From assembly GCA_963678775.2 (NCBI GenBank), contig CAXXGR010000010.1, positions 310,001 through 374,000 on the forward strand: DNA of 64,000 nucleotides. The letters run 5' to 3'. Each line of letters starts with the position of its first letter. The first letter of the stretch is position 1. Shown here in pieces: positions 44,269 to 53,148 of this stretch. The notes under the pieces were generated by a model. That model did no database searches, was not told the origin of the DNA, and was given only the letters and a program-made list of their open reading frames with translations. Position numbers and translations under genes: made by a program. The stretch is from JBFHIJ01 sp963678775. GTDB lineage: Bacteria > Bacteroidota > Ignavibacteria > Kapaibacteriales > UBA2268.

Positions 44269-45741
44269 ATGTCATTATTTACAAAAATACCACTACATAT
44301 AAAAATATTAATAGCTCTGGTCTTAGGTGCATTATGGGGAGCTTTATTTAAAGTTGATAATGAAATATATGTAGTAAAGTCACTAGTAGACAATAAGACA
44401 GTTGAAAGTATCATATCTGACTGGGAACAAATTACACTGACCAGTGCTAATGAGGAGTTCGGTTTAGATAAATCTGCAGATTGCTATAGGTTATTATCAA
44501 ATAATCTACCACAAAATATTATAGTAAAATATAAAGACGGAAGTCAGCAAACATATACAATCACTGAAGTTTCTAAGCAATCAACTTATGCAACTGTTTT
44601 TAGGCCTATAGGCTCTTTATTCATTAAATTGTTAAGTTTTTTGGCTATCCCACTGGTTATTGCCTCATTGATAGTAGGTGCTGCCAGTCTTGATAGCATT
44701 AAAAAATTAGGTAGGATAGGGGGTAAAACATTTTTAATTTATATTGCTACTACTACCATTGCAATTACTCTTGGTTTGTCATTAGCTAATGTAATTGCTC
44801 CTGGTAATCGTATGTCTGATGACATCAAATCAAATATGCTAAATTCTATAAAAACAGAAAAGCCAAGCAATATAGCTCAAGAGATGGAGATTGATTTGCT
44901 TGACTTTATAGTTGACATAGTACCCAAAAATCCTTTCAAAGCTATGTCTAGTGGTAATATGCTACAGATTGTATTCTTTTCTGTTATGTTTGGTATTACT
45001 TTGACATTTATCGAAAAAGATAAATCAAAACCGGTAATAGACTTTTTCACAGGCGTATCCGAAACGATGATAAAAATGGTTGATTTTATTATGATTTTAG
45101 CGCCTTATGGAGTATTTGCACTAATAGCCGCAACTATTGCTGATTTTGGTTTTGAAATAGTATCTACTTTGATATGGTATATACTTACCGTTGTGATTGG
45201 TTTGTTTTTACAAAATGCTATTGTATACGCATCTCTGGTCAAGTTTATTGGAAAGTTTTCTGTAAAACGATTTTTTAAAGAAATTAGGAATGCTCAGGCA
45301 ATAGGATTTAGTACTAGCTCTTCAGCTGCAACTTTACCTGTTACATTCGAATGTGTTGAAAAAATGGGAGTAAGTAAGCAAATATCAGGTTTTGTATTGC
45401 CGCTTGGTGCTACAATTAACATGGATGGTACTGCTTTATACCAAGGTGTTGCCACCGTATTTATTGCTCAGATGTTTGGGTTAGATCTTAGCATTACCGA
45501 ACAGCTAACCGTAGTGCTAACAGCCGTGTTAGCTTCGATTGGTACTGCACCGGTGCCCGGAGTAGGAATAATTATGTTAGTTATGATTTTACAATCTGTA
45601 AATATACCGGCAGAAGGAATAGCACTTATAATGGGTGTAGATAGGATATTAGATATGCTTCGCACTACCACAAATGTGGGAGGAGATGCTGCGGTTGCAG
45701 TATCAGTATTTGGCATTGAAAGTAGAAAGTTAGCAAAATAG
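44269..45741 (+). CDS. Dicarboxylate/amino acid:cation symporter (DAACS family)
   Basis: A 490-residue secondary transporter of the GltP/DctA type that imports glutamate, aspartate or C4-dicarboxylates with Na+ or H+. The serine-rich hairpin GFSTSSSAATLP and the substrate site PLGATINMDGTALYQG are intact, and VLTAVLASIGTAPVPGVG is the second hairpin. TM1 (8-27) is separated from TM2 by an insertion of about 75 residues, where GltPh has roughly a dozen. ATG at 44269 is preferred to one at 44254 that lies inside the kinase gene. A hairpin follows the stop. Confidence 0.93.
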   Translation: MSLFTKIPLHIKILIALVLGALWGALFKVDNEIYVVKSLVDNKTVESIISDWEQITLTSANEEFGLDKSADCYRLLSNNLPQNIIVKYKDGSQQTYTITEVSKQSTYATVFRPIGSLFIKLLSFLAIPLVIASLIVGAASLDSIKKLGRIGGKTFLIYIATTTIAITLGLSLANVIAPGNRMSDDIKSNMLNSIKTEKPSNIAQEMEIDLLDFIVDIVPKNPFKAMSSGNMLQIVFFSVMFGITLTFIEKDKSKPVIDFFTGVSETMIKMVDFIMILAPYGVFALIAATIADFGFEIVSTLIWYILTVVIGLFLQNAIVYASLVKFIGKFSVKRFFKEIRNAQAIGFSTSSSAATLPVTFECVEKMGVSKQISGFVLPLGATINMDGTALYQGVATVFIAQMFGLDLSITEQLTVVLTAVLASIGTAPVPGVGIIMLVMILQSVNIPAEGIALIMGVDRILDMLRTTTNVGGDAAVAVSVFGIESRKLAK

Positions 45742-45771
45742 TCCCACATACGAGACTATAATGAATATTAT

Positions 45772-45803
45772 AAATAAGCCGCTGATAAATCAACGGCTTA
45801 TTT
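45772..45803. terminator. Bidirectional terminator between symporter and panC
   Basis: Strong inverted repeat AAATAAGCCG (45772-45781) / CGGCTTATTT (45794-45803), extended inward by CTGAT/ATCA pairing, with T-runs on both sides. It separates two convergent genes. Confidence 0.85.
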
Positions 45804-45829
45804 TATAAAGTTATTTAACAATATCTCAA

Positions 45830-46711
45830 TCAAAAATTACTTTCATTCAAACTTGATGGTATTTTTACCACCGCATTGTCTATAAGTCTAGTTTTGCCCA
45901 GATATACCGCGAGTAGTAAGACGATTTTATCTCCTGCCAAAAACTCATCAGGTTCGTCAAGAGTTTCTGCATCTGCAGCAGCAACATAATCTATTTGGAA
46001 CTGTTGTTTTGCTCTGATAGTTTTAATCATTATAGAATTAATTATTTTTCGTTGTCTTTCACCTTTACCTATAGCTACTTTTGCTTCTTCTAATGCATGG
46101 AATAGGGAAGAGGCTATTGCTCGAGACTCTTTGCTTAGATATGTATTTCTTGACGACATAGCTAAACCGTCAGATTCTCTGATGGTTGGAGCTATGATAA
46201 TCTCAACAGGAAAGTTTAAATCTTTTACTAATCTCTTTATTAGCAAAGTCTGCTGAAAATCTTTTTGACCAAAAATAGCAATATTTGCCAGCGTAGCATT
46301 CAATAGTTTAGCAACGACAGTAGCTACGCCTGAGAAATGTGTTGGACGCTTTACGCCTTCAAATTTATCAGTAACACCTCTTACTAAAATAGCACTGTTA
46401 TACCCAATAGGGTACATTTCCAGTTCGTCAGGACAGAATAATATGTCCGTACCGGCTTCCTCAGCCTTTTTAAAATCACTTTGGTAATCGCGCGGATATT
46501 TCTCCAAATCTTCGTTAGGAGCAAATTGTGTAGGATTTACAAATAGTGTTGTAATTACAATATCGGCGTGCTTTTTTGCTTCTTTGATAAGGCTTAAATG
46601 GCCTTCGTGTAAATATCCCATAGTAGGCACAACCGCTATTTTCTTACCATCAACTTTCTGCTGATAAGAGAAAAGTTGCATTTCAGCAATTTTATTGATA
46701 GCTATCATCAC
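45830..46711 (-). CDS. panC: Pantothenate synthetase
   Basis: A 293-residue enzyme that joins pantoate and beta-alanine using ATP, in coenzyme A synthesis. The N-terminal VPTMGYLHEGHLSLIKEAK has the HIGH-like HEGH. FVNPTQFAPNEDLEKYPR, FGQKDFQQ and SSRNTYLSKESR are conserved. Length is normal. Its start overlaps the IMPACT gene by 4 bases (46711-46708), with an alternative ATG one codon later at 46708. panB and panD are not present in this window. Confidence 0.96.
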   Translation of the reverse strand: MMIAINKIAEMQLFSYQQKVDGKKIAVVPTMGYLHEGHLSLIKEAKKHADIVITTLFVNPTQFAPNEDLEKYPRDYQSDFKKAEEAGTDILFCPDELEMYPIGYNSAILVRGVTDKFEGVKRPTHFSGVATVVAKLLNATLANIAIFGQKDFQQTLLIKRLVKDLNFPVEIIIAPTIRESDGLAMSSRNTYLSKESRAIASSLFHALEEAKVAIGKGERQRKIINSIMIKTIRAKQQFQIDYVAAADAETLDEPDEFLAGDKIVLLLAVYLGKTRLIDNAVVKIPSSLNESNF

Positions 46712-47367
46712 AAATCTCTTGAATAAAGTGTTTCAATATTGTTTTGTATTTGAGTTCCTGCTCTTCCTGCAGTTTTATCTATAATTTTAGCAACAAATTG
46801 TTCAAATCTCGATAAAGGAACCTTTGCAAGAAATTCGACTGAATCAGTATAATAATCTTCAAAAATAACGGAATTTTCTTCAACTAACTTTTTACATATA
46901 GATATATCTTCGTAGCTGCAGAATACTTTAATAGGTTTTATTTTAAATACTTGCTGAGCTTCACATATTTTAAGTACCTCCTCAGCAGAACCGCCGTAAG
47001 CTCTAGCCAAACCACCAACACCAAGTTTAGTGCCACCAAAGTACCGAGTAACAACAACAGCTACATCAGACAAATTAAATTTATTAATGGAAAAAAGCAT
47101 TGGTTTACCAGCAGAGCCAGAAGGTTCTCCGTCGTCAGAATATCTAAAATCTAAACCATCTGCTCCTAATCTATAAGCAAAGCAATTATGAGTAGCATCA
47201 TAAAACTCAGCTCTTTTAGAATCCCAAAATGCCTCAGCTTCTTCTTTTGTTCTTACATGTTGGACGGAAGCAATAAACTTGGAGCCTTTGATTTTTGTTT
47301 CTGTTCTATTATTTTCTGCAATAGTTAAATAAAAATCTCCGTTTTGGAGTATACCGGTATTAATCAT
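46708..47367 (-). CDS. IMPACT/YigZ family protein
   Basis: A 219-residue protein of the YigZ/IMPACT family. The N-terminal domain holds KGSKFIASVQHVRTKEEAEAF, HNCFAYRLG, SDDGEPSGSAGKPM and VVVTRYFGGTKLGVGGLARAYG, nearly the full family signature. A small C-terminal ferredoxin-like domain follows. The biochemical role in bacteria is unsettled; eukaryotic IMPACT regulates GCN2. Co-transcribed with panC by a 4-base overlap. Confidence 0.93.
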   Translation of the reverse strand: MINTGILQNGDFYLTIAENNRTETKIKGSKFIASVQHVRTKEEAEAFWDSKRAEFYDATHNCFAYRLGADGLDFRYSDDGEPSGSAGKPMLFSINKFNLSDVAVVVTRYFGGTKLGVGGLARAYGGSAEEVLKICEAQQVFKIKPIKVFCSYEDISICKKLVEENSVIFEDYYTDSVEFLAKVPLSRFEQFVAKIIDKTAGRAGTQIQNNIETLYSRDL

Positions 47368-47401
47368 AATATTTATATCTAATATGTATTATTGTCAATC
47401 A

Positions 47402-48517
47402 TTACTTGTTTGAATCAGCTATTACTTTATTGCAGTAATCAATCATCATTTGAGCTGAGTTATCCCAAGAAAAAGAGTTTGCCCATTCCACAGATCCAGC
47501 AGATAATTGTTTATAAAGATTCTTATTCGTCATTACCTTAATTATTGAAGCTGCCAAATCATCAATATGTCCATATTTATAGAGCAGGCCGGATAAGCCT
47601 GGCTTTACAGAATCACGTAAACCTGGTACATTTGCAGATATTGAGGGTGTGCCACAAGCATTTGCTTCAATGTTAGTTATGCCCCAGCCTTCTTTCATTG
47701 AGGTATTTACAACAAGATGGGATTGGGATAATAATTCGACTTTTTGTGTTTCAGTTACAAAACCCCAAAATGTGGTTACTTCATCAATATTAAGATTCTT
47801 TGCCAAACCTTTAAGATAATCAATAAAATCACCTTTCCCTACTATTTCGAGCTGAGCATTTGGAATTGTTTTTTTAACGATAGCAAATGCTTCTAAAAGA
47901 TGGTCTACACTTTTATATTTTTTTAATCTGCCAAAGTAAGTTATCGTAGGGTTCTCATTCTTTTCAGTAATTTTCATGGGGAACTGCTTATGTTCGATGG
48001 CATTTGGAATAATAACAAAATTCTTTTTATCAAAACCTCTTTCCATAAACTCGGACAAAGTACTCTCAGAAACAACAGCAAATGGAGTTTTACTATAAAC
48101 TTTGTCAACAAATTTTTCTGCTAAATACACATAAGAAGCAGACAAAACATTAGCTTCTCTAAAAATGCTTTTTCCGAAAAAGTGATGACTAATGGCGATT
48201 AAAGGTTCTTTTACAAATTGAGGTGTATAAAAAGGAATCTTATTAATGTCGTCTATAACGATATCATAATGATTTGCTGCACTTAAGCGTTTGTATTCTT
48301 TTTTTACTATGTAATTGAATACAGACCTATTGCCTTTTCTTATTACTTTAATGCCGTCAATTACCTCTTCGGAGGGAAATCCCGGCACCTCACAGCATAA
48401 TAAAGTTACTTCATGTCCCTGACTGACTATCCTTTTAAATATTTCGTGCATGTGCACTTCTGCACCACCACCAAAAGGGTTTTTTATATCTTGCCAATTA
48501 ATCAGTAATATCTTCAT
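47402..48517 (-). CDS. Glycosyltransferase family 4
   Basis: A 371-residue GT-B transferase. The acceptor domain has NPFGGGAEVHMHEIFKRIVSQGHEV. The donor domain has ITYFGRLKKYKSVDHLLEAF, LEIVGKGDF and the E-x7-E site MKEGWGITNIEANACGTPSI. No membrane segments. A TATATTTG box on this strand (48553-48546) lies about 29 bases upstream. It lies in its own unit, 35 bases upstream of the IMPACT gene on this strand and divergent from the lipoprotein. Sugar unknown. Confidence 0.9.
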   Translation of the reverse strand: MKILLINWQDIKNPFGGGAEVHMHEIFKRIVSQGHEVTLLCCEVPGFPSEEVIDGIKVIRKGNRSVFNYIVKKEYKRLSAANHYDIVIDDINKIPFYTPQFVKEPLIAISHHFFGKSIFREANVLSASYVYLAEKFVDKVYSKTPFAVVSESTLSEFMERGFDKKNFVIIPNAIEHKQFPMKITEKNENPTITYFGRLKKYKSVDHLLEAFAIVKKTIPNAQLEIVGKGDFIDYLKGLAKNLNIDEVTTFWGFVTETQKVELLSQSHLVVNTSMKEGWGITNIEANACGTPSISANVPGLRDSVKPGLSGLLYKYGHIDDLAASIIKVMTNKNLYKQLSAGSVEWANSFSWDNSAQMMIDYCNKVIADSNK

Positions 48518-48637
48518 CTCTGTAGTGCCATTAAATCAATAAAGACAAATATAATAAAAAATTGTCTTCTTTTATGGCATACCTATTGCAATTCTTGACT
48601 CATTGGCAAGACAATAATACTAAATGGGGGAATAATC

Positions 48638-49696
48638 ATGCTTATGGCACTAAACAATAAAAACAAGAAGAGCAGACGGTGGCTAAAATTGTCAAGTATT
48701 ACAGTATTAGCCATGTTTACCGTAGTTACAAGTTTCTTGAGTTCTTGTGCTCCTATGACCAGCATAAGAAATGGTCTAGAAAGTCAATCATATTTGAGAG
48801 ATAAAATAACAGGTAATAATATGGACTTGCCTGAAGAAAATATATCAGAGCTGAAACAAAATGATAGAGAGGATCAGATATCAAAAATTGCTGATTTTGA
48901 AAAGAAAATAATTGCAAGCAAACAGATTCCAAAAACAAAAACAACAGAGTCTCAAAAAGCGACAACTATTATTCAGGCTGATTCTAATCCTAATGAATCT
49001 AAAGAGTTAGCTATAGCTGGTGTGCCTTCTAAAGATGAAATGCAAGATGAAAATATTGACGGTAATAGCAGAAAACTGTTAACTTTCAAAGAGCAGTTTA
49101 ATGGCTTAGAAAACAAACATGACAAACTTAAAACAAAAGTCAATCAGATAGAAGAAGAACTAAAATTTCTTAGGGGGCAGGTGATTGCTCTTAACAGTAG
49201 AAAAGAAACTTTTATCGCCAAAGATGCAAAACCAGCTGAGACAAAAAAGCAAGAAACTAATAATATCATACATTCTGATGAAAATATAGCAGATTCAAAA
49301 GTTAAATCTGTAGAGGTATCTAAGCATTCCGAAAATATGCAAAAGTTAGAATTGGCAGAGCAATTTTACAACAAAGGTAATTATAATGATGCAATAGAAG
49401 CATATACGGAAGCAATCAAGGAAATAAGTAAAAACAATATAAAATCTGAAGCCAATTATAAAATAGCTATGTCATATTATCATTTGAAAAAATATGAGAA
49501 ATCTATTGAATACTTTGATACAGTATGCTCATTATCCGAGAATATGTATAAAGATGATGCTCAAATTCAGATAGCAGAAGCAAATATGAAACTAGGCAAA
49601 ATAGATGAAGCAAAAAAAGCATATAAAAATGTATTGGCTGTCTATCCAAAAAGCAGGCATATACCTAAAGCAAGAAAAATGCTACAACAACTATAA
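48638..49696 (+). CDS. Lipoprotein with coiled coil and C-terminal TPRs (CpoB/YbgF-like layout)
   Basis: A 352-residue lipoprotein. A basic N-terminus and a hydrophobic segment (18-33) end in a lipobox L34-S-S-C37. A low-complexity polar linker (45-145) leads to a coiled coil (about 148-180, FKEQFNGLENKHDKLKTKVN and EEELKFLRGQ). About three TPR units follow (about 230-352). The layout, coiled coil then TPR, is that of CpoB/YbgF-type proteins, which work with Tol-Pal at septation, but the lipid anchor is different. A strong GGGGGAA site precedes the ATG. A hairpin follows the stop. Confidence 0.75.
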   Translation: MLMALNNKNKKSRRWLKLSSITVLAMFTVVTSFLSSCAPMTSIRNGLESQSYLRDKITGNNMDLPEENISELKQNDREDQISKIADFEKKIIASKQIPKTKTTESQKATTIIQADSNPNESKELAIAGVPSKDEMQDENIDGNSRKLLTFKEQFNGLENKHDKLKTKVNQIEEELKFLRGQVIALNSRKETFIAKDAKPAETKKQETNNIIHSDENIADSKVKSVEVSKHSENMQKLELAEQFYNKGNYNDAIEAYTEAIKEISKNNIKSEANYKIAMSYYHLKKYEKSIEYFDTVCSLSENMYKDDAQIQIAEANMKLGKIDEAKKAYKNVLAVYPKSRHIPKARKMLQQL

Positions 49697-49698
49697 AG

Positions 49699-49735
49699 AA
49701 AAAGCCGTGAATGCGATGTGCATATCACGGCTTTT
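49699..49735. terminator. Bidirectional terminator after the TPR lipoprotein
   Basis: Inverted repeat GAAAAAGCCGTGA (49699 onward) / TCACGGCTTTT (49725-49735) with a 14-base loop, flanked by A- and T-runs, between convergent genes. Confidence 0.85.
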
Positions 49736-49763
49736 CACTTAATGTATAATATTTATGGGAAAC

Positions 49764-50564
49764 CTATTTGCCACTGAGTAAGACTTTTACATTATCACCA
49801 ATTTTTGCATTTAGTATTTGCTCTGCATTAGCATTTCTTACTGCAATTTCTAAAAAGCTATTAGAACCAGTATAGACTAATGCTTCTTTTTCAGCTACAT
49901 CAGCAAACTTTTCTTTTAAGCCAATTATTTCAGTATCTCCAACCGTAAAGACAATCTCATTTAGCTCTGCTTCAGTAATCATATTGTCTTTCAGATTAGT
50001 AATTAAGTTGCCAAATCTGTCTATATGTACAATTTCACCAGTAAGCGAATTATCATCCATAAAGAGTCTAGGTTTTGCCAAGGTAACTAATTTATTTATT
50101 TCAATATGAGAACCTACTTGGTGGAGTTCTTTACCTGCTGCAACATGAGCAGATGTAGGAGCAAAAATATCTCTCCCGTGAAATGTTTTGCTTACATTTT
50201 CAAGGAAATACTCTTTTTTATCTAATAAAACAGATTCTTCAACGAAATGCTCGTTAACGATATAGCTTAATACACCATTATTAGGAGCTACAAAGTATCT
50301 ATTCGCTGCTTTAATAGCAATTGGTTGCCTTTCGGAACCAACACCCGGATCAACTACAGTAACAAATACTGTACCTTCTGGGAAGAATTTGATTGAATTA
50401 GCCAAAATATAAGCGGCTTGCTTGATGTTATGTGGCTCAATGGTATGAGTCATGTCTATCAATTTAGCATCATTGCAAATATTTAGAATGACCCCTTTCA
50501 TCATTGCAACATATGGGTCAAACAAACCAAAATCAGTAGTTAATACTATAGTTGGTGATTGCAT
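49764..50564 (-). CDS. S-adenosyl-L-methionine hydrolase-family protein (DUF62)
   Basis: A 266-residue protein of the SAM hydroxide adenosyltransferase/fluorinase-related family, which cleaves SAM to adenosine and methionine. Motifs: IVLTTDFGLFDPYVAMMKGVI at the start (two parts), VTVVDPGVGSERQPI (catalytic D-x-G-V-G) and FVAPNNGVL; FHGRDIFAPTSAHVA is typical. The start at 50564 is preferred over an ATG at 50603 since it begins at the conserved MQSPTIVLTTDFG and is preceded by AGAGAAAAG. It ends near a hairpin shared with the lipoprotein gene. Confidence 0.92.
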   Translation of the reverse strand: MQSPTIVLTTDFGLFDPYVAMMKGVILNICNDAKLIDMTHTIEPHNIKQAAYILANSIKFFPEGTVFVTVVDPGVGSERQPIAIKAANRYFVAPNNGVLSYIVNEHFVEESVLLDKKEYFLENVSKTFHGRDIFAPTSAHVAAGKELHQVGSHIEINKLVTLAKPRLFMDDNSLTGEIVHIDRFGNLITNLKDNMITEAELNEIVFTVGDTEIIGLKEKFADVAEKEALVYTGSNSFLEIAVRNANAEQILNAKIGDNVKVLLSGK

Positions 50565-50643
50565 TAAACTTTTCTCTAATAATAATCGAATAAAGAAGTA
50601 CAATTATAAGCAATATAAAGTAAAAATAGATAAATAAAAAAAA

Positions 50644-51693
50644 TTACCTACGAATTATATTCATAATGAGATTTTGGAAAATAACTTTACCATCTCCGGC
50701 TGAAGTTTTTAACGCTTCATCTGCGCGAGTCAGACTTACTATTGCTCTTTCAATCTCTTTATGTGTATATATACGAATTGCTTTTTGATATTGTTGCAAA
50801 AAATATGGATTAACTTTTATTTTAGATGCCAACTCATAGTTGTTTAATCCCTTTGCAGTAAGTTCCACTAACTTCCAAGAAGCTATAAAGAAATTTGATA
50901 AATAGGGTACAATTTTGTTATCTTTTTCGTTGACGGACATAAGTCGATCCAAAATAAAAAGTGATTTATTCAGATCACGCATGCCTATAGCATTTTGTAA
51001 ATCTGCGGCAGTATAATTCTTAGAAGAGCCTAATAAGAAATTGACATCTTCTAAACTAATCATAGTCTTGTCCGGATAAGAAACTACTATTTTGTCTACT
51101 TCATTAGCCATATGCCTCAGTGATTCACCGCTTTGTGCTAAAACCATTTGCAAAGCATCGGCGGCGATATCTTTACCATACTTCTTAAATCTTTGAATCA
51201 GCCAATCAGGAAACTCATTGTCGTATTTTTTAGGGAATTCAATAAACGCGTGGTTTTCAAGAAGAAACGGGAATGGGAATTTAATACCCTTGGGAGCATT
51301 CGATTTCATTTTCTTTGTTACTCCAAACAATTTATCATACCTGGTTTTTAGTATGAGCACGGTATTTGGAGAAGGATTTTTTAGATATGATGCCAAAGCA
51401 TTTGTTTCTTGCTTTTTAGAGCGTCCTGTAAAAAGTTTATCAATATTTTTCAAGACTACAACTCTTTTTTCTGACATCATAGGAAAAGACGAACAAATAG
51501 AGGCAATCTGATCCTGCGCATGCTCATCTCCATCTAATATGTCAAAATTAAATTTATCATTTTCAGTTTTTACTAATGTGCTTATCAAAATATCATAAGC
51601 TTCATCCAATAAAAATTCTTCCTGTCCAAAAAGCAAAAGAATAGGAGGAAACGTTTGCGATTTTAAAATTGATTGAAGACTGGCTGAAGGCAT
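50644..51693 (-). CDS. holA: DNA polymerase III subunit delta
   Basis: A 349-residue clamp-loader subunit that opens the sliding clamp. The N-terminal FPPILLLFGQEEFLLDEAYDIL has the family start. FPMMSEKRVVVLKNIDKL, SYPDKTMISLEDVNFLLG and the C-terminal helices (ADEALKTSAGDGKVIFQNLI) match HolA. The Walker motifs are degenerate, as expected for delta. It is the third gene on this strand after the HD-GYP and receiver genes; its start abuts the receiver stop (shared base 51693). Confidence 0.9.
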   Translation of the reverse strand: MPSASLQSILKSQTFPPILLLFGQEEFLLDEAYDILISTLVKTENDKFNFDILDGDEHAQDQIASICSSFPMMSEKRVVVLKNIDKLFTGRSKKQETNALASYLKNPSPNTVLILKTRYDKLFGVTKKMKSNAPKGIKFPFPFLLENHAFIEFPKKYDNEFPDWLIQRFKKYGKDIAADALQMVLAQSGESLRHMANEVDKIVVSYPDKTMISLEDVNFLLGSSKNYTAADLQNAIGMRDLNKSLFILDRLMSVNEKDNKIVPYLSNFFIASWKLVELTAKGLNNYELASKIKVNPYFLQQYQKAIRIYTHKEIERAIVSLTRADEALKTSAGDGKVIFQNLIMNIIRR

Positions 51694-52112
51694 TACTTTT
51701 TACTCTTTGATATTTTATTTAACGCTTTGTGTAGCTTACCTTTGATAATAGTACCTGAAGAAGGTTTTACAATATAATCAGATATTTTCAATTTTGCTAA
51801 GCTTATGAATAAATCTCCATAGCTCAAAGCTGTACAAGCTATGACGGGAAGGTTTATAGTTTCCTCTTTTGAGCGTAAAAACTTTAGAGCTGTTAAGCCA
51901 TCCATTACCGGCATCTCCATATCTAAAATCAATAAATCCGGCATGTTTTCATTTATCACCTCAAATGCTTCTTGTGGATTTGCAGCTTCAAGTGTTTTTG
52001 TCTTAAAATTCTTCTGTAAAATTGAACTAAGAAGTTTTCTAAATGCGGGATCATCATCAACCAATAACACCGACAAATTTGAAAAATCCAAATTATGTAA
52101 ATCTATGTTCAT
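51693..52112 (-). CDS. Stand-alone response-regulator receiver
   Basis: A 139-residue receiver with a short N-terminal extension. D19-D20-D21 acids (LLVDDDPAF), phospho-acceptor D64 (LILDMEMPVMDG), T-type switch residue (ACTALSYGD) and K (YIVKPSSGT). No output domain. It lies 11 bases after the HD-GYP gene, suggesting that the two form a split version of the RpfG-type receiver-HD-GYP regulator. The kinase that would phosphorylate it is not adjacent. Confidence 0.92.
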   Translation of the reverse strand: MNIDLHNLDFSNLSVLLVDDDPAFRKLLSSILQKNFKTKTLEAANPQEAFEVINENMPDLLILDMEMPVMDGLTALKFLRSKEETINLPVIACTALSYGDLFISLAKLKISDYIVKPSSGTIIKGKLHKALNKISKSKK

Positions 52113-52123
52113 ATCATACTCCG

Positions 52124-53008
52124 TTATTTCATAACTAAAATTCGAGTAGGAATTTCTCCTGCTTCAGCAAAACGGACAAGAGCTTTTACCATTTCCGGTT
52201 TAGTAGTTTCCCCTTTAGCTGCTATAAGCATACCGTGTTTTGTAAAATAATCTTCTGCAAATATCATACCCGGTACTATTTGATTTACAGGTACTCGCAA
52301 GACAGATTTTTTACCAAATGAAGTACGTTCTAGTTCCATCATTCTAATAAACGCTTCTACAACTTGTTTGTCAAAAAGAATACCGCGCTTTTTATGCAGA
52401 TAGTTCATTGTGTTGGCATACTTATCTTTTGTAGATTCTAAAAACGCAGCTGTGCTTGTGTATGGCGCTGTAGATGCATTATTATAAGTTCTATCTCTCT
52501 GCTTTTTGTATATAGCATTATGAAAAGTATCAACAACAAGGATAATCTTGGCACCGGGACTAATTTCATTGTTTTGAAGGTGGTTAGGAAATCCACTACC
52601 ATCCAATTTTTCATGGTGCTGGCCAATAATCTCGCATATTGAACTGAAAGCATTGTAGGGTTCTAAAATTTTAACACTAATTCCCGGGTGCATTGTGTAA
52701 CGTTTATATTCTGAGGAGCTCATCTCAGAAGGATATTTGTACAACGATGAGTCCATATATCCTATTTTACCAATATCATGTAGCAATCCGGCAATTTTTA
52801 TTTCAGTTATCATATCATCATTAAGACCTAGTTCCTCAGCCAACATAGCTGATTTTTCTGAAACAAATCTTGAATGGCTACCTTCGTAGAAATTTTCTGT
52901 GAAAGTTGCTATATTAGATAATATTTGAATTGTTTGGTACATCCCTGACGCCAATTCATTACTCAGCTCATCTACAAACTGTTCTAATTCTTGTATTTTT
53001 TCTTCCAT
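52124..53008 (-). CDS. HD-GYP domain protein (putative cyclic di-GMP phosphodiesterase)
   Basis: A 294-residue HD-GYP protein. A helical N-terminus (1-40) precedes the HD domain: HSRFVSEKSA, LLHDIGKIGY (H77-D78) and HHEKLDGSGFPNHL (131-144), where the GYP Tyr is Phe. VDTFHNAIYKKQRD carries a further metal-site Asp. A small C-terminal domain (about 235-294) resembles a beta-rich cap (MIFAEDYFTKHGMLIAAKGE). Such enzymes hydrolyse cyclic di-GMP; activity is inferred. It starts the receiver-holA group. The divergent gene is the phosphofructokinase. Confidence 0.9.
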   Translation of the reverse strand: MEEKIQELEQFVDELSNELASGMYQTIQILSNIATFTENFYEGSHSRFVSEKSAMLAEELGLNDDMITEIKIAGLLHDIGKIGYMDSSLYKYPSEMSSSEYKRYTMHPGISVKILEPYNAFSSICEIIGQHHEKLDGSGFPNHLQNNEISPGAKIILVVDTFHNAIYKKQRDRTYNNASTAPYTSTAAFLESTKDKYANTMNYLHKKRGILFDKQVVEAFIRMMELERTSFGKKSVLRVPVNQIVPGMIFAEDYFTKHGMLIAAKGETTKPEMVKALVRFAEAGEIPTRILVMK

Positions 53009-53094
53009 GATATAAATTGCTCAGTTGTTTTTATTCAGAACCTTAATATAAGTAAGAAACGTAAAAAATATAAATATAAGTTATCCAATTTTTT

Positions 53095-53102
53095 TACCTT
53101 TG
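53095..53102 (+). promoter_or_regulatory. Possible -7 box for the phosphofructokinase gene
   Basis: TACCTTTG matches the Bacteroidota TAnnTTTG element, 47 bases before the ATG at 53149. No matching TTG was found 20 bases upstream, so the call is weak. Confidence 0.35.
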
Positions 53103-53148
53103 TAGTAAGCAACTAAAATATATACTTTATTTGTAAATAGAGGTAGAA

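Noticed and set aside
50565..50603. Upstream ATG for the SAM hydrolase-family gene
   Set aside because: The conserved start is MQSPTIVLTTDFG at 50564, with AGAGAAAAG just before it.
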